Positions 19,859 through 31,551 are shown, counted from the first letter of the stretch. The stretch: 64,000 bases of DNA from Erwinia psidii (GCF_003846135.1 NZ_RHHM01000006.1:1-64000); one strand, 5' to 3'. Notes: generated by a model from the letters alone, not told the origin. Made by a program: numbers and translations.

Positions 19859-20314
19859 TCATGTCTCCCGGCTGCGGGCACACATCATTGTTGCTTCGCA
19901 GACAATTTTACCGTCAACGGTTGCCACGCCTTTAAAACGCGTCAGACCACGGCGGGTTTTTTCAAACGTCACATCCATGATCATTTGATCGCCAGGCACC
20001 ACCGGCCGTTTAAAACGTGCTTCATCAATACCGGCAAAGTAATACAGCTCACCAGGCTCCAGTTTTCCAACGCTTTTAAACGCCAGAATACCGGTTGCCT
20101 GCGCCATAGCCTCTAGAATTAGCACACCGGGAAAAATCGGTTTACCAGGGAAATGGCCCTGGAAAAAGGGTTCGTTGACCGATACGTTTTTTACTGCACG
20201 CAGGAATTTGTGCTCTTCAAACTCAAGCACGCGATCAACCAGCAGAAACGGATAGCGGTGCGGCAGTAGTTCAATAATCTCTTCAATCTTCAGAGTATGC
20301 GTTTCAGTAGTCAA
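19859..20314 (-). CDS. fabZ: 3-hydroxyacyl-[acyl-carrier-protein] dehydratase FabZ
   Basis: FabZ dehydrates 3-hydroxyacyl-ACP in fatty-acid elongation and competes with LpxA/LpxD for 3-hydroxymyristoyl-ACP. The 151-residue hot-dog-fold protein has the active-site helix [20 protein letters not shown] with the catalytic His and Glu (about residues 54 and 68). The start codon is TTG, with AGGA upstream, as in E. coli fabZ. It sits between lpxD and lpxA, and a 162-base gap with a hairpin precedes it. Confidence 0.97.
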   Translation of the reverse strand: MTTETHTLKIEEIIELLPHRYPFLLVDRVLEFEEHKFLRAVKNVSVNEPFFQGHFPGKPIFPGVLILEAMAQATGILAFKSVGKLEPGELYYFAGIDEARFKRPVVPGDQMIMDVTFEKTRRGLTRFKGVATVDGKIVCEATMMCARSRET

Positions 20315-20357
20315 AATACTCTTCCTGTCCTAAAAAATTCTGATGGCATCAATAACA

Positions 20358-20393
20358 CGGCCTGCAAAGATCGATAAGACTCTTCGCAGGCCG
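20358..20393 (-). other. Stem-loop in the lpxD-fabZ gap
   Basis: CGGCCTGC and GCAGGCCG form an 8-bp perfect stem, and further pairing (AAGA/TCTT) extends it inward. The hairpin lies between the lpxD stop and the fabZ start in an otherwise tightly packed operon. It has no T-run on the minus strand, so processing, attenuation or mRNA stability is more likely than termination. Confidence 0.6.
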
Positions 20394-20476
20394 CAAATCA
20401 GTTTCCGTCCGCAAGCTTCCATGATTTACTTTATGTATTTATGAAAGTGGGCCACCGGTCTGGTCATAAAACTCTG

Positions 20477-21499
20477 TCAGTCTTTCCCAACCTTGCGTTC
20501 GATGTTTTTTAAGCGCTTGCTCATTTCATCAATGTTCATTACCAGCGCGGCGGTTTTACGCCAGATTTTGTTCGGTTGCAGCGGGATCCCGGAAGAGTAT
20601 ACCCCAGGTTCGGTAATTGGTCGCATCACCATTCCCATTCCCGTTACCGTCACCTTGTCACAAATCTCCATGTGACCATTTATCACACTGGCCCCGCCAA
20701 TCATGCAGTAGCGGCCAATTTTCAGACTGCCAGCCATGATGACGCCACCAGCAACGGCTGTATTGTCACCAATCACCACGTTATGCGCAATCTGGCATTG
20801 GTTATCAATGATAACACCATTCCCAATTTGAGTGTTATCCAACGCACCGCGATCGATCGTGGTGCAGGCACCAATCTCCACCGCATCGCCAATCACCACC
20901 GTGCCCAACTGAGGGATCTTCACCCAGTTACCACGATCGTTCGCATAGCCAAAACCATCAGCACCGATCACGGTACCCGACTGGATCAGACAGCGCTCAC
21001 CGATCTGAATTTCATGGTAAACCGTTACGTTGGCCCACAAACGCGAGCCGCTGCCAATGCGGGTATTTTTACCCACGAAGCACCCCGGACCAATCACCAC
21101 GTTATCACCCAGCTTAACGCCGGATTCAATCACGGCATTCGCGCCAACAGCGACATTTTCGCCAAGCGTGGCACTGGGATCAATGACAGCACTGGCGGCA
21201 ATGCTGCTTGCAGGCAGCGGAGTACTGTCAAGAATTTGCGCCATGCGCGCATAGGACAGATAAGGATTTTTAACCACCAGGGTTGCCCCCGGGAAACATT
21301 CCCTGTCCGCTTCCAACAATACAACAGCGGAAGCATGGCAGTCAGCAAGCTGGTCGCGATGGCGGCTGTTTGAAAGAAAAGTGATTTGTCCTGCCTGGGC
21401 AGATTGTACAGAAGCAATGCCGGAGATGACAATTTCGCCATCTCCGTGCAAATCTGCATCCAACTGCTGGGCTAAATCAGCCAGTCGAATCGAAGGCAT
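20477..21499 (-). CDS. lpxD: UDP-3-O-(3-hydroxymyristoyl)glucosamine N-acyltransferase LpxD
   Basis: LpxD adds the second acyl chain, the third step of lipid A synthesis. The 340-residue protein has an N-terminal uridine-binding domain ([20 protein letters not shown]), then hexapeptide repeats forming a left-handed beta-helix ([12 protein letters not shown] carries the catalytic His), and a C-terminal helix. I chose the ATG at 21499; the frame also contains a TTG one codon earlier. It starts 3 bases after the skp stop. Confidence 0.96.
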   Translation of the reverse strand: MPSIRLADLAQQLDADLHGDGEIVISGIASVQSAQAGQITFLSNSRHRDQLADCHASAVVLLEADRECFPGATLVVKNPYLSYARMAQILDSTPLPASSIAASAVIDPSATLGENVAVGANAVIESGVKLGDNVVIGPGCFVGKNTRIGSGSRLWANVTVYHEIQIGERCLIQSGTVIGADGFGYANDRGNWVKIPQLGTVVIGDAVEIGACTTIDRGALDNTQIGNGVIIDNQCQIAHNVVIGDNTAVAGGVIMAGSLKIGRYCMIGGASVINGHMEICDKVTVTGMGMVMRPITEPGVYSSGIPLQPNKIWRKTAALVMNIDEMSKRLKNIERKVGKD

Positions 21500-21502
21500 C
21501 AA

Positions 21503-22000
21503 TTATTTAACCTGTTTCAGTACATCAGCAGTGATGTCTTTGGACTTGCCAGCGTAAGCTACCGCGTTAGCATCGATAACCACATCGTAACCTTCGTCAT
21601 CAGCCACTTTCTTAACGGCATCCTGGATACGGCTCAGGATTTTATTGCGTTCTTCAGCCTGGCGACGACGGTTATCCTGTTCAAAAGCCTGAGCTTTTGT
21701 CTGGAAAGTCTCACGCTGAGCCATGATGTCTTTTTCCATGCGGCTACGTTCGCTGGCTTTCATGGTTGAACCATCACGCTGCAATTTCTGCATTTTAGTT
21801 TGCAGATCGCTTTCCATTCCCTGCAGTTCGGTTGCACGGCCTTTAAACTCAGATTCGAGCTGTTTCGCAACTGTCGCACGCGCTGGTAACTGTTGGAAAA
21901 TGCTGGAAACGTTCACCACTGCAATTTTGTCAGCAGCCTGGACACCAGCGGAAACCGCCAGAGCAAGAGAAAGGCCTGCGGCACACAACAACTTTTTCAC
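21503..22000 (-). CDS. skp: Periplasmic chaperone Skp (OmpH)
   Basis: Skp is a trimeric periplasmic chaperone that holds unfolded outer-membrane proteins between Sec and BamA. The 165-residue precursor has a signal peptide ([18 protein letters not shown], cleaved after VQA) and a long charged coiled-coil region rich in Lys/Gln/Arg (about residues 45-130) that forms the tentacles. I chose the GTG at 22000 because AAGGAG lies 7 bases upstream and it gives the usual length. A longer frame from 22060 would add 20 residues before the signal peptide. Confidence 0.95.
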   Translation of the reverse strand: MKKLLCAAGLSLALAVSAGVQAADKIAVVNVSSIFQQLPARATVAKQLESEFKGRATELQGMESDLQTKMQKLQRDGSTMKASERSRMEKDIMAQRETFQTKAQAFEQDNRRRQAEERNKILSRIQDAVKKVADDEGYDVVIDANAVAYAGKSKDITADVLKQVK

Positions 22001-22159
22001 TATAAAACTCCTTACCATTAACGTTTGTGTCTTCGACACAGGTGTTACGCGTTCAGGCAACCCAAAGTTGCCTGTTCACTGCGCGAGACTTGCAGTAACC
22101 ACCGCAAGCGATGGGAAAGCGAAAACCCCTCTTTCCCTCAGCAACCCTGCCAAACCGGC

Positions 22160-24562
22160 TTACCAGGTTTTACCAATGTTAAACTGGAACTGCTCGGCCT
22201 TATCTCCATCATACTTTTTAAACGGCTGGGCGTAAGAGAACACCAGAGGCCCCAGCGGAGACATCCACTGTAATGCCAGACCGGCAGACATACGAATATT
22301 GCCCGGATCACTGTAATCAGGAATACCCGCAGCACGAGTCTCAGCCGTATTTTCCCAGTTGGTATCCCATACCGTACCGGCGTCAACAAACAGCGACGTA
22401 CGTACTGAATTAGCGTATTTATCGCTCAGGAATGGGGTTGGGGTAATCAGTTCAGCGCTGGCAGTTGCCATCGCGTTGCCGCCCACAGCATCACTTGAAT
22501 TACAGTAAACGCCCGTTGAACAGGTGCTGGAACCGTTGTTGTAGTATGCCGCTTTCGGACCGATGGTATTGGAGCGGAAACCACGCACGGTGCTGGAGCC
22601 ACCGGCATAGAAGTTTTCATAGAATGGCAGCTCTTTGCCATTCAATCCGCCACCGTAGCCAACTTTCCCACGGCCCAGCAACACCCAGGTATGATCCTGG
22701 TTCAGCGGCATATATTGCTGAGTATCCAGCGTTGCCTTGTAGAAAGCATTATCTGAACCCGGAATCGTCACTTTTCCGTTCAGATTAGTACGGTTACCTG
22801 ACGTTGGGAAGAAGCCACGGTCAAGATTATTGTAGGTCCAGCCGTAGTTGAAGGTGAAGTCATCGGCAGAATAATCAGCGTCAGAAGTCGTGCCTGGATC
22901 CTGGCCTACGGAGCGCAGATAACGGAACATCGCAATTTGCGGCTGCATGTTGGACAGATCGTTGTGAACATAACCCAACCCAACGCGCAGGGTATTATTC
23001 TCATTCACCGGGAAGCCAAGCGTGCCATCCAGACCATAACTCTTGTTGGTATAGTCAGAAAGGTCAGCATCATCCGCTTTGAAATCATTATAGAAAATGC
23101 GACCGCCCAGGCTGACACCATCCACCGTGAAGTAAGGATCGGTCAGTGAGAATTCGGCATAGGTCTGGTAGTCATTTTTGGTGCCGCTGATACCAACGGT
23201 GTTACCCGTTCCCAACCAGTTGTCCTGAGTGACACCGACCTGGAAGCTGACGCCACTCTCTGTGCCGTAACCCACACCAAAGTTAAAGGTGCCCGTGTTA
23301 CGTTCTTTCACCTTATAAACGACGTCTACCTGATCTGGCGACCCCGGTACACGCTGAGTTTCAGTTTCGACCGTTTCAAAATAGCCGGTGCGGTTCAGAC
23401 GTTCTTTGCCCTGTTCAACCAGGTTGCTACCCAGCCACGCGCCTTCCATCTGACGCATTTCGCGGCGCAGAACGGAATCTTTGGAGGTATCGTTACCTTC
23501 GAAGCGCACCTTACGTACGTAATAACGGTTTCCGGCGTCCACATTGACATGCAGCTTGACGGTTTTATCCGCATCATTGATTTCAGGCTGGGTCATCACG
23601 CGTGGATAAGCGTAACCGTAGCGACCAAACATCTTCTTGATGTCGTCTTCCATTTTGGTGACTTTGGCACCGTTATAGAGTTCACCCGGTTTGACTTTAG
23701 TCAGGCTTTCCACTTCCGCAGAATGGCCCGCCATACTACCGTTAACCACCACGCCTGAGAGCTTATATTGATCGCCTTCGGTGATGTTAATGGTGATATA
23801 AATGCCCTTCTTGTCCGGCGTCAGACTGACCTGAGTCGAATCAATGTTGAAACGGGCATAGCCGCGATCCAGATAGAAGCTACGCAGGGTTTCCAGATCA
23901 CCCGCCAGTTTCTGCTTCTGGTATTTGCGATCGCCGACCACATTCCACCACGGAACTTCATCACGCAGCTGGAAGCGGGAGATCAATTCATCAGAGCTAA
24001 AGGCCTTGTTGCCCACAACGTTGATCTGCTGAATTTTGGCGGAAACCCCTTCGGTAAACACCAGCTTCAGGTCGACACGGTTGCGGGGCAGTGGCGTGAC
24101 TACGGCTTTAACGTTGGCACTGTATTTACCCACGCTGTAGTAGAAGTCTTCCAGGCCCTTTTCAATGGAAGAGATGGTGGTGCGGTCAAGGGCTTCCCCG
24201 ACGCGCACACCCGATGCTTCCAGGTTCTGCTTGAGCATGTCATCTTTCACCGCTTTGTTGCCGGAGAAGGTGATGCTGGCAATGGTAGGGCGCTCCTTCA
24301 CCTGAACGATCAGCGTGTTACCATCGCGCAATACCTGGACATCCTCGAAGTTCCCGGTGGCAAACAGCGCACGAATGGTATTACTGATATCTTCATCTGA
24401 GACGGAATCTCCTACGCGGACAGGCATACTAAGCAATGCCGCCCCGACGGCGACCCGTTGCAGGCCTTCGAAATGAATATCCTTCACTACGAAGCCGTCT
24501 GCCGCGTATACGGTAACGCTGCTAAACAGCAGCGACGCTATGAGCAACTTTTTCATCGCCAT
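22160..24562 (-). CDS. bamA: Outer-membrane protein assembly factor BamA
   Basis: BamA is the essential core of the BAM complex that folds beta-barrel proteins into the outer membrane. The 800-residue precursor begins [15 protein letters not shown], with a signal peptide ending near YAA. Five POTRA domains follow (about residues 21-420), then a 16-strand barrel. The loop 6 RGF motif (VRGF, in the STVRGFRSN segment) is present. The protein ends with the beta-signal-like FQFNIGKTW, a C-terminal aromatic. It precedes skp and follows rseP, the conserved order. Confidence 0.98.
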   Translation of the reverse strand: MAMKKLLIASLLFSSVTVYAADGFVVKDIHFEGLQRVAVGAALLSMPVRVGDSVSDEDISNTIRALFATGNFEDVQVLRDGNTLIVQVKERPTIASITFSGNKAVKDDMLKQNLEASGVRVGEALDRTTISSIEKGLEDFYYSVGKYSANVKAVVTPLPRNRVDLKLVFTEGVSAKIQQINVVGNKAFSSDELISRFQLRDEVPWWNVVGDRKYQKQKLAGDLETLRSFYLDRGYARFNIDSTQVSLTPDKKGIYITINITEGDQYKLSGVVVNGSMAGHSAEVESLTKVKPGELYNGAKVTKMEDDIKKMFGRYGYAYPRVMTQPEINDADKTVKLHVNVDAGNRYYVRKVRFEGNDTSKDSVLRREMRQMEGAWLGSNLVEQGKERLNRTGYFETVETETQRVPGSPDQVDVVYKVKERNTGTFNFGVGYGTESGVSFQVGVTQDNWLGTGNTVGISGTKNDYQTYAEFSLTDPYFTVDGVSLGGRIFYNDFKADDADLSDYTNKSYGLDGTLGFPVNENNTLRVGLGYVHNDLSNMQPQIAMFRYLRSVGQDPGTTSDADYSADDFTFNYGWTYNNLDRGFFPTSGNRTNLNGKVTIPGSDNAFYKATLDTQQYMPLNQDHTWVLLGRGKVGYGGGLNGKELPFYENFYAGGSSTVRGFRSNTIGPKAAYYNNGSSTCSTGVYCNSSDAVGGNAMATASAELITPTPFLSDKYANSVRTSLFVDAGTVWDTNWENTAETRAAGIPDYSDPGNIRMSAGLALQWMSPLGPLVFSYAQPFKKYDGDKAEQFQFNIGKTW

Positions 24563-24617
24563 CGTTATTATGCATTCTTCCTAACTGGTTTTCGCACCAC
24601 ATCTGCCTGATGGCAGA

Positions 24618-25967
24618 TCAGAGACGCGAAAAATCATTGAATAGTGCAAGCCCCATTAACAACACCAGCAAAATTGAGCCAATGCGATAACTGAAGTCCT
24701 GAACTCGCTCAGACACCGGCCCACCCTTGATCTTTTCGATCGCGAGGAACAACAAATGCCCACCATCTAATACCGGCAAGGGAAACAGATTGATAATACC
24801 GAGGTTCACGCTGATCAGAGCCAGGAACATCAGATAGTAGATCAAGCCATATTCCGCCGACATCCCAGCACCCTGGGCGATTGAAATCGGCCCGCTGAGA
24901 TTGTTTAACTTCACTTCGCCAGCAATCAGTTTACCCAGCATGTTCACCGTCAGCTTCATCAACTGCCAGGTTTTTGCACTGGCCTCACCGATTGCCGAAA
25001 AGGGTCCATACTGACGAACCGTTTTATATTCGTCCGGCAACGGGATAATACGCGGGACAACCCCGGCAAACCCCACTGCTTTACCGCCTTGCTTTACGTC
25101 CGGCGTCAGCGTCAGCGCCAGCAAGCCTGCCTGACGCTCCACCTCTATCGACAACGCTTTACCGGGATTATCCCGCACCAGCGTAACGAAATGCTGCCAC
25201 TGGTCCAACGGCTGACCATCGACTTTAACGATCCTGTCACCTGCTTGCAAACCCGCCTTTTGGGCCGCTGAGTTGGCCTGTACTTCAGCCAGTACAGTTT
25301 CAATCTGCGGGCCTCGAGGACGGATCCCCAGCGAAGTAATCGGATCCTGTCTGGCCGGATCGAACTGCCAGTGACGCAAATCAACACGCTTTTCAGCGAG
25401 CTGACTGGTACCAAAGGGCACCATGCTGAGCACCGTTTCCGGGTCACCTATTTTCGACACCAGTGCCATGCGTACAGCATCCCAGTCAGGCGTTTCGATA
25501 CCATCAATAGCCTTAAGTTCCATGCCAGGAACAATTTGCGCCACTCCGGCAGGCGAACCGTTCACTATTTCACCAACCACAGGGCGAATACCGGGCACAC
25601 CAATGATAAAAACCAGCCACCAGGCAAAAATGGCGAAGATAAAGTTAGCAAGGGGGCCAGCGGCAATAATGGCGGCACGCTGTGAGACGGTTTTATGATT
25701 AAAAGCCCGGTGACGAAGCTCAGGCGGAACGGTTTCAACCCGTTCATCAAGCATTTTCACGTAGCCCCCCAAGGGGATCAACGCGATGACATATTCCGTT
25801 CCCTGTCGATCGCTACGGCGCCACAGTGCCTTGCCGAAGCCAACCGAAAAACGCTCTACTTTTACACCACAGCGGCGCGCAACCCAGAAGTGGCCAAATT
25901 CATGAACCGTAATCAGTACACCCAGCGCGACGATAAAAGCTCCCAGGCTCCAGAGTATACTCAGCAT
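24618..25967 (-). CDS. rseP: Site-2 zinc metalloprotease RseP (sigma-E regulator)
   Basis: RseP cleaves RseA within the membrane after DegS, releasing sigma-E, and also clears signal-peptide remnants. The 449-residue protein has HEFGH (His22, Glu23, His26) in the first transmembrane segment. Two periplasmic PDZ domains lie at about residues 115-310, and the C-terminal LPVLDGGHL motif supplies the third zinc ligand. It is upstream of bamA and skp. A sigma-E-dependent promoter is also visible before degP in this window. Confidence 0.97.
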   Translation of the reverse strand: MLSILWSLGAFIVALGVLITVHEFGHFWVARRCGVKVERFSVGFGKALWRRSDRQGTEYVIALIPLGGYVKMLDERVETVPPELRHRAFNHKTVSQRAAIIAAGPLANFIFAIFAWWLVFIIGVPGIRPVVGEIVNGSPAGVAQIVPGMELKAIDGIETPDWDAVRMALVSKIGDPETVLSMVPFGTSQLAEKRVDLRHWQFDPARQDPITSLGIRPRGPQIETVLAEVQANSAAQKAGLQAGDRIVKVDGQPLDQWQHFVTLVRDNPGKALSIEVERQAGLLALTLTPDVKQGGKAVGFAGVVPRIIPLPDEYKTVRQYGPFSAIGEASAKTWQLMKLTVNMLGKLIAGEVKLNNLSGPISIAQGAGMSAEYGLIYYLMFLALISVNLGIINLFPLPVLDGGHLLFLAIEKIKGGPVSERVQDFSYRIGSILLVLLMGLALFNDFSRL

Positions 25968-25976
25968 AGTAATCCC

Positions 25977-26834
25977 TTATAGCGTTCCGAAAACCAACAG
26001 CAGTAAGCAGGTAAATACCGGGACTGCTGCGGTAAGGCTATCAATACGATCCAATATTCCTCCGTGTCCTGGGATCAGGTTGCCACTGTCTTTGATGCCG
26101 GCCTCACGCTTAAACATACTTTCACTTAAATCGCCCAGCACAGAAGCCAGTGCAGCAGCGACAGAACAGATTAACAGCGTGTCTACGGACACCTTTAACG
26201 GCGCCCACAGGCTGAACAGCCAGGCAATCAGCGCTGACGTCACCAGTCCACCGAAAAAACCCTCCAGGGTTTTACCCGGAGAGACTTTAGGTGCCAGTTT
26301 GTGCTTACCGAACAGACGACCAAACAGGTAAGCGCCAGAATCGGCTCCCCAGACCAGGAACATGACGTACAGTAACCACCAGGCACCGGCAAAACGGTCC
26401 GCTTCGTAGTGATACTGACGCAGGGTCAGCATACTCCAGAAAAATGGCACAATCGTCAGCACCCCAAAGAGCAGACGCAGCGCCCTTGAACAACGCCAGA
26501 GAGAGGCAGAAACCGGATAAAAAACCACTAACAGTAAAGCGCACCCCCACCAGCCCAGAGCAGCCCACAGCGAAAAGGCTATCTGCGGCTGATGAACAGA
26601 GTGATGCCAGGCAGGTAACGTAAACATCATGAACGCCAGCAGCAGCCCGCATAACAGAGCCAGCCAGATACGCTGCGAGTGCGAGGCCAGCCCGGCAAAT
26701 TGCCCCCATTCCCAGGCAGCAAGCATACAGACCGCCATAACAACGATGGCAAATGCCGGGGGAGGCAGCAAAAACAGTGCTGCAATCACAATTGGAATAA
26801 GTACAAACGCGGTAATCAGGCGAGACTTCAGCAA
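25977..26834 (-). CDS. cdsA: Phosphatidate cytidylyltransferase CdsA
   Basis: CdsA makes CDP-diacylglycerol from phosphatidic acid and CTP, the precursor of all membrane phospholipids. The 285-residue protein has about eight hydrophobic segments and the C-terminal CDP-DAG synthase signature (SMFKREAGIKDSGNLIPGHG, then GILDRIDS). The start codon is TTG, preceded by a GGGGGT ribosome-binding stretch. It follows uppS by 18 bases and precedes rseP by 9. Confidence 0.97.
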   Translation of the reverse strand: MLKSRLITAFVLIPIVIAALFLLPPPAFAIVVMAVCMLAAWEWGQFAGLASHSQRIWLALLCGLLLAFMMFTLPAWHHSVHQPQIAFSLWAALGWWGCALLLVVFYPVSASLWRCSRALRLLFGVLTIVPFFWSMLTLRQYHYEADRFAGAWWLLYVMFLVWGADSGAYLFGRLFGKHKLAPKVSPGKTLEGFFGGLVTSALIAWLFSLWAPLKVSVDTLLICSVAAALASVLGDLSESMFKREAGIKDSGNLIPGHGGILDRIDSLTAAVPVFTCLLLLVFGTL

Positions 26835-26852
26835 AGATTACCCCCAGTGCGC

Positions 26853-27605
26853 TCAGACGCCGCCGGGTGCTGCACCGCCAAAGCGACGCTCTCGTTGTGC
26901 AAAAGCATTCAGGGCACCTTCAAAAACGTGTTCATCAAAATCAGGCCAGAGAATATCAGTGAAAAAGAATTCCGCGTAGGCTACCTGCCACAGCAAGAAA
27001 TTACTGATTCGATGTTCTCCTCCCGTCCTTATTACCAGATCCACCGGCACCAGTTCATTGAGGCAAAGATGCTGACCCAGCGTCTCTTCCTCAATCTGGT
27101 CTGGAAGAATCAGGCCTTCCTGAACCTGCTCCGCTATTTTTCTGACGCCGTGAATAATATCCCAACGCCCGCCATAATTCGCGGCAATGTTCAGGGTGAG
27201 TCCATCATTTTGTTGAGTGAGTTCCTCAGCGCGACGAATGCATGCCTGCAGTCGGGCATTGAAACGACTGACGTCGCCAATAACTCGCAGTCGGACATTG
27301 TGCTTGTGCAAACTTTTGACTTCGCTGTCGAGCGCCCAAACGAACAGTTGCATCAGCGCCATGACTTCCTGCGGCGGACGGTTCCAGTTCTCACTGCTGA
27401 AAGCATATAAGGTGAGTGCTTTCAGCTTGTTGCTTACGGCGAAACTGACAGCACGACGAACCGATTTCACTCCGGCTTTATGGCCCAAAATACGGAGTTT
27501 TCCCCGATTTTTAGCCCAGCGGCCATTGCCATCCATAATGATGGCCACATGACGGGGATTATCTCCCAGGAAGTCATCGGTTTTTAATTGATTTTCGGAC
27601 GACAT
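26853..27605 (-). CDS. uppS: Undecaprenyl diphosphate synthase UppS (IspU)
   Basis: UppS condenses farnesyl diphosphate with eight isopentenyl units to give the C55 carrier lipid for peptidoglycan and O-antigen. The 250-residue cis-prenyltransferase has the catalytic aspartate in IIMDGNGRWAKNRG (about residues 23-36) and the conserved FSSENW and VIRTGGEHRISNFLLWQ blocks. It begins the uppS-cdsA-rseP run, 192 bases after dxr, with the dxr terminator between them. Confidence 0.97.
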   Translation of the reverse strand: MSSENQLKTDDFLGDNPRHVAIIMDGNGRWAKNRGKLRILGHKAGVKSVRRAVSFAVSNKLKALTLYAFSSENWNRPPQEVMALMQLFVWALDSEVKSLHKHNVRLRVIGDVSRFNARLQACIRRAEELTQQNDGLTLNIAANYGGRWDIIHGVRKIAEQVQEGLILPDQIEEETLGQHLCLNELVPVDLVIRTGGEHRISNFLLWQVAYAEFFFTDILWPDFDEHVFEGALNAFAQRERRFGGAAPGGV

Positions 27606-27668
27606 AACGCGTAATTATTTCCTTTAATCAGAAATACAACGGTTTCTGAAATATCTACCCGCTCGACG

Positions 27669-27692
27669 CAAAAAAGCCGTGTTTCACACGGC
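27669..27692 (-). terminator. Rho-independent terminator after dxr
   Basis: On the minus strand GCCGTGT and ACACGGC form a 7-bp stem with loop GAA, followed directly by six T residues. It sits about 105 bases after the dxr stop and separates dxr from uppS. Confidence 0.88.
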
Positions 27693-27797
27693 CATGCATA
27701 CCGCTCAATACAACGTCATTCTCATTCAGCGGGCGGAGACTATATCATCTACGCCCACCGGCCACAAATAGCGACAGGATCCCAGAGCGAATTATCG

Positions 27798-28994
27798 TCA
27801 CTGACTGAAAGCAGAAAGGCAAGCTGTCGCAGCAGCACGAGCCTGGCGATCGATTGCCAAAACGGCCTCCACACTATCTGGCTCTGCACAGTGGAGCGTT
27901 TCCATAACGGTGGAATTGACGGCCGCAATATCCGTGAAACGTATCTGAGAATCCAAAAATGCAGCGACGGCGATTTCATTGGCTGCGTTCAGGGCAGTGG
28001 TCGCCGCCTGACCGGCTTTACAGGCATCAATGGCCAGTTTCAGGCAAGGATAGCGCGCATAATCAGGCTCGGAAAATGTCATTGCGCCCATTCGGGCAAA
28101 ATCCAGCGATTTCGCACCGGACTGAACACGCCGCGGCCAGGCCATCACATGTGCGATTGGTGTGCGCATATCTGGCGATCCAAGTTGCGCAAGCACACTG
28201 CCATCACGGTACCGCACCATTGAATGTATCACCGACTGAGGATGCAGAATGACTTCCATCTGAGCGTCTGTTGCATTAAACAGCCAGCGGGCTTCGATAT
28301 ATTCCAGACCTTTATTCATCATGGTGGCCGAATCGACGGAAATCTTACGTCCCATCGACCAGTTCGGATGGGCACAGGCCTGATCGGGTGTCATATGCAC
28401 CAGATCGGCCAGTGGCGCGTCACGAAAGGGGCCACCCGATCCCGTGAGGATAATGCTTTCTATGCCATTATCCTCTAGAGAAGCGTAACCTAACTGCTGC
28501 TGAAGGGAAGCAGGCAAACTCTGAAAAATGGCGTTATGTTCGCTGTCAACAGGCAGCAATTGCGCGTTTGACGCACTCACCGCCTGCATAAACAGCCGTC
28601 CACAGGTAACCAGTGACTCTTTATTGGCGAGAAGCACCTGTTTTCCGGCACGAATGGCGGCCAGGGTGGGCATCAATCCCGCTGCACCGACAATCGCCGC
28701 CATAACCTGATCCACATCGTCCAGCGCCGCCAGTTCACAGGCTGCCTGCTCCCCACTCAGTACTTCCGTTGTCACATTCATGTCTTGAAGGCGAATACGC
28801 AGTGCTGAAGCAGAAACTTCATCCGCCATCGCCGCCAGGGCTGGCCGGAAAGTAAGACATTGAGCGGCCATCAGTTCAACATTATGGCCTGCCACCAGCG
28901 CTTTTACCGAGAACAGATGGGGATTCGCTCCAATCACAGCCAGCGTGCTGGTCCCGATAGAACCGGTTGAACCAAGAATGGTTAATTGCTTCAT
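27798..28994 (-). CDS. dxr: 1-deoxy-D-xylulose 5-phosphate reductoisomerase Dxr (IspC)
   Basis: Dxr converts DXP to methylerythritol 4-phosphate with NADPH, the committed step of the MEP isoprenoid pathway. The 398-residue protein has the NADPH-binding [14 protein letters not shown] (residues 8-21). The metal and substrate sites lie in [13 protein letters not shown] and [10 protein letters not shown], with [18 protein letters not shown] after them. It stands between frr and uppS, linking precursor and carrier-lipid steps. Confidence 0.98.
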   Translation of the reverse strand: MKQLTILGSTGSIGTSTLAVIGANPHLFSVKALVAGHNVELMAAQCLTFRPALAAMADEVSASALRIRLQDMNVTTEVLSGEQAACELAALDDVDQVMAAIVGAAGLMPTLAAIRAGKQVLLANKESLVTCGRLFMQAVSASNAQLLPVDSEHNAIFQSLPASLQQQLGYASLEDNGIESIILTGSGGPFRDAPLADLVHMTPDQACAHPNWSMGRKISVDSATMMNKGLEYIEARWLFNATDAQMEVILHPQSVIHSMVRYRDGSVLAQLGSPDMRTPIAHVMAWPRRVQSGAKSLDFARMGAMTFSEPDYARYPCLKLAIDACKAGQAATTALNAANEIAVAAFLDSQIRFTDIAAVNSTVMETLHCAEPDSVEAVLAIDRQARAAATACLSAFSQ

Positions 28995-29051
28995 GAAAGT
29001 ACTCTGTGTCGTGGCCTGTGAAACAGTCTGGCCGGTAGGTCAGACGGGCAA

Positions 29052-29110
29052 TAAAAGCAAAACGCCGCAAGACTGTCCACCCAAACGAACGGCAATCTGT
29101 ACGGCGTTTT
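29052..29110 (-). terminator. Terminator-like inverted repeat after frr
   Basis: AAAACGCCG and CGGCGTTTT form a 9-bp stem with a 34-base loop just after frr. On the minus strand the descending arm runs into GTTTTGCTTTT. The long loop reduces certainty. Confidence 0.6.
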
Positions 29111-29127
29111 AGCGCTGCACCGGAAAC

Positions 29128-29685
29128 TCAGAACTCCATCAGTTCCGCTTCTTTTTCTGCCAGCGCGGCATCCACTTTTTTGATGCAAATATCAGTCATC
29201 TTCTGAATATCATCCTGAGAACGACGTTCTTCGTCTTCACTGATCGCTTTGTCTTTCAACAACACTTTCACTTTATCGTTAGCGTCGCGGCGAACGTTAC
29301 GGACAGAAACGCGCCCCTGCTCCGCTTCACCACGGACAATTTTGATCAGGTCCTTACGACGTTCTTCGGTCAGCGCGGGCAGCGGCACGCGGATATCGCT
29401 CCCGGCAGAGCTGGGATTTAAACCCAGATCGGAGGTCATGATCGCTTTTTCAACGGCGGCGCTGATGGAACGATCAAAAACATTGACTTTCAGCGTACGT
29501 GAGTCTTCTACCGTCACGCTGGCCAGCTGGCGCAGCGGCGTGGCAGCGCCGTAGTATTCGACCATAATGCCGTCAAGAATACTGGGGGATGCACGGCCCG
29601 TGCGGATTTTACTGATATTGTTTTTGAATGCTTCCACGCATTTATCCATACGCGTTTCTGCATCTTTTTTGATTTCGTTAATCAC
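29128..29685 (-). CDS. frr: Ribosome recycling factor Frr
   Basis: Frr, with EF-G, splits post-termination ribosomes. The 185-residue reading carries [21 protein letters not shown] near the N-terminus, the [16 protein letters not shown] hinge region and [13 protein letters not shown] in the three-helix bundle. I chose the GTG at 29685, preceded by AAGGG, because it gives the family's usual length. The open frame extends 31 codons further upstream, but that stretch has no family similarity. Confidence 0.96.
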   Translation of the reverse strand: MINEIKKDAETRMDKCVEAFKNNISKIRTGRASPSILDGIMVEYYGAATPLRQLASVTVEDSRTLKVNVFDRSISAAVEKAIMTSDLGLNPSSAGSDIRVPLPALTEERRKDLIKIVRGEAEQGRVSVRNVRRDANDKVKVLLKDKAISEDEERRSQDDIQKMTDICIKKVDAALAEKEAELMEF

Positions 29686-29819
29686 ATTGAAACCCTTGAA
29701 TTCTGGTTGACCGGCCAGGCGTTGTAATAAGCCGGCTGCAACATAGTCATCGTTATGATTCTGTAGTGCGTAAGGCACCGCGAAAGCAGAATATACCTTA
29801 TTTTATCTGCTGACTGATA

Positions 29820-30545
29820 TTATTGCGTAATCAGCGTGCCTTCTTTTTCACCCATCACCACCCGGCGCAGTGCCCCAGGCTTATTCATATTGAATACGCG
29901 GATAGGCAGCTTATGGTCACGGGCCAGCGTAAAGGCAGCCAGGTCCATCACCTTCAGTTCCTTGTCCAGCACATCAGCATAGCTGATGCGTTCAAACAGC
30001 GTCGCTTCAGGGTTTTTTACCGGATCGGCAGAATAAACACCATCCACTTTGGTCGCTTTCAACACCACGTCGGCTTCAATCTCAATGCCACGCAAACAGG
30101 CCGCTGAATCCGTGGTAAAGAACGGGTTACCTGTTCCGGCAGAGAAGATCACCACGCGATTGTTACGCAACAGACTAATGGCCTCTGCCCAGCTGTAATT
30201 ATCACATACGCCATTCAGAGGAATGGCAGACATCAGACGGGCATTAACATAGGCACGATGGAGGGCATCACGCATTGCCAGACCATTCATTACGGTCGCC
30301 AGCATCCCCATGTGGTCACCGACAACCCGGTTCATACCGGCCTGTGCCAGACCGGCACCGCGGAACAGATTACCGCCACCAATCACCACACCAACCTGAA
30401 TGCCCAGCTCCACCAGTTCTTTCACTTCCTGAGCCATACGATCCAGCACACTGGCATCAATACCAAAGCCTTCAGCACCTTGCAGGGCTTCGCCACTCAG
30501 TTTCAGCAGGATACGTTGATATACAGGTTTTGCATTGGTCGCCAT
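29820..30545 (-). CDS. pyrH: Uridylate kinase PyrH
   Basis: PyrH phosphorylates UMP to UDP. It is an essential hexameric enzyme, inhibited by UTP and activated by GTP. The 241-residue protein has the amino-acid-kinase-fold start [12 protein letters not shown] (about residues 12-23), the [15 protein letters not shown] loop and the [20 protein letters not shown] substrate region. It lies between tsf and frr in the conserved rpsB-tsf-pyrH-frr order, separated from tsf by a terminator. Confidence 0.98.
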   Translation of the reverse strand: MATNAKPVYQRILLKLSGEALQGAEGFGIDASVLDRMAQEVKELVELGIQVGVVIGGGNLFRGAGLAQAGMNRVVGDHMGMLATVMNGLAMRDALHRAYVNARLMSAIPLNGVCDNYSWAEAISLLRNNRVVIFSAGTGNPFFTTDSAACLRGIEIEADVVLKATKVDGVYSADPVKNPEATLFERISYADVLDKELKVMDLAAFTLARDHKLPIRVFNMNKPGALRRVVMGEKEGTLITQ

Positions 30546-30662
30546 GGTTTTTTTCCTGGAAGATATTTATCGGGGTGAAATGTTAAATCCTGTCAATCAT
30601 CCTACCAGCTGCAACAAAATGCTATTGGGATGAGACTGAAAATGCGCTGAGAGACAGCAGGT

Positions 30663-30692
30663 AAAAAAGAACCGCCGGTTGGCGGTTCTTTT
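30663..30692 (-). terminator. Rho-independent terminator after tsf
   Basis: On the minus strand AAAAGAACCGCC and GGCGGTTCTTTT pair around an AACC loop, and the T-run continues after the stem. It lies just after the tsf stop. Confidence 0.9.
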
Positions 30693-30699
30693 CAGACGA

Positions 30700-31551
30700 T
30701 TAAGACTGTTTGGACATCGCTGCAACTTCAGCAGCGAAATCAGTTTCAGCTTTCTCAATGCCCTCACCCACTTCGAAACGGATGAAGTTAATCACGTCAG
30801 CATTCTTCTCTTTCAGCACCTGACCAACGGTTTTGCCTGGATCGATAACGAAAGGCTGACCGGTCAGAGAAACTTCGCCGGTGAATTTCTTCATACGGCC
30901 TTCAACCATTTTCTCTGCGATTTCTTTTGGCTTACCAGACTGCATGGCGATGTCGAGCTGGACCTGGTACTCTTTCTCAACCACATCAGCAGACACGTCT
31001 TCTGGCTTAACAAATTCTGGCTTGCTGGCGGCGACGTGCATAGCAATTTGCTTAACCAGTTCTTCATCAGCATTTTTAGCGGAAATCAGAACGCCGATAC
31101 GTGCACCGTGCAGGTAGCTGCCCAGCACATCGCCTTCCAGCGAGGAAACGCGACGGATGTTGATGTTTTCACCGATTTTGGCCACCAGCGCCACGCGTTC
31201 TTCTTCGAACTGCGCTTTCAACACTTCAACATCGGTGATTTTGCCAGCCAATGCAGCATCCAGCACTTTATCAGCAAACGCCTGGAAACCACCATCTTTA
31301 GCAACGAAGTCAGTCTGGCAGTTTACTTCCAGAATCACACCGTAGTTGCCTTCGATTTTGGTTTTGATCACGCCATCAGCGGCCACGTTGCCTGCTTTTT
31401 TAGCGGCTTTGATCGCGCCAGACTTACGCATGTTTTCAATCGCCAGCTCAATGTCGCCACTGGCTTCGGTCAGCGCTTTTTTACAGTCCATCATGCCAGC
31501 GCCAGTGCGCTCGCGCAGCTCTTTTACCAGAGCAGCAGTAATATCAGCCAT
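30700..31551 (-). CDS. tsf: Elongation factor Ts
   Basis: EF-Ts is the guanine-nucleotide exchange factor for EF-Tu. The 283-residue protein has the N-terminal UBA-like domain ([20 protein letters not shown], about residues 8-27). The exchange motif region TDFVAKD lies near residue 80, and a coiled-coil insertion comes before the C-terminal module. It follows rpsB with an attenuating hairpin between them. Confidence 0.98.
   Translation of the reverse strand: MADITAALVKELRERTGAGMMDCKKALTEASGDIELAIENMRKSGAIKAAKKAGNVAADGVIKTKIEGNYGVILEVNCQTDFVAKDGGFQAFADKVLDAALAGKITDVEVLKAQFEEERVALVAKIGENINIRRVSSLEGDVLGSYLHGARIGVLISAKNADEELVKQIAMHVAASKPEFVKPEDVSADVVEKEYQVQLDIAMQSGKPKEIAEKMVEGRMKKFTGEVSLTGQPFVIDPGKTVGQVLKEKNADVINFIRFEVGEGIEKAETDFAAEVAAMSKQS

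Noticed and set aside
22000-22060. Longer Skp with 20 extra N-terminal residues
   Set aside because: The extension precedes a normal signal peptide, and the internal GTG has a strong Shine-Dalgarno.
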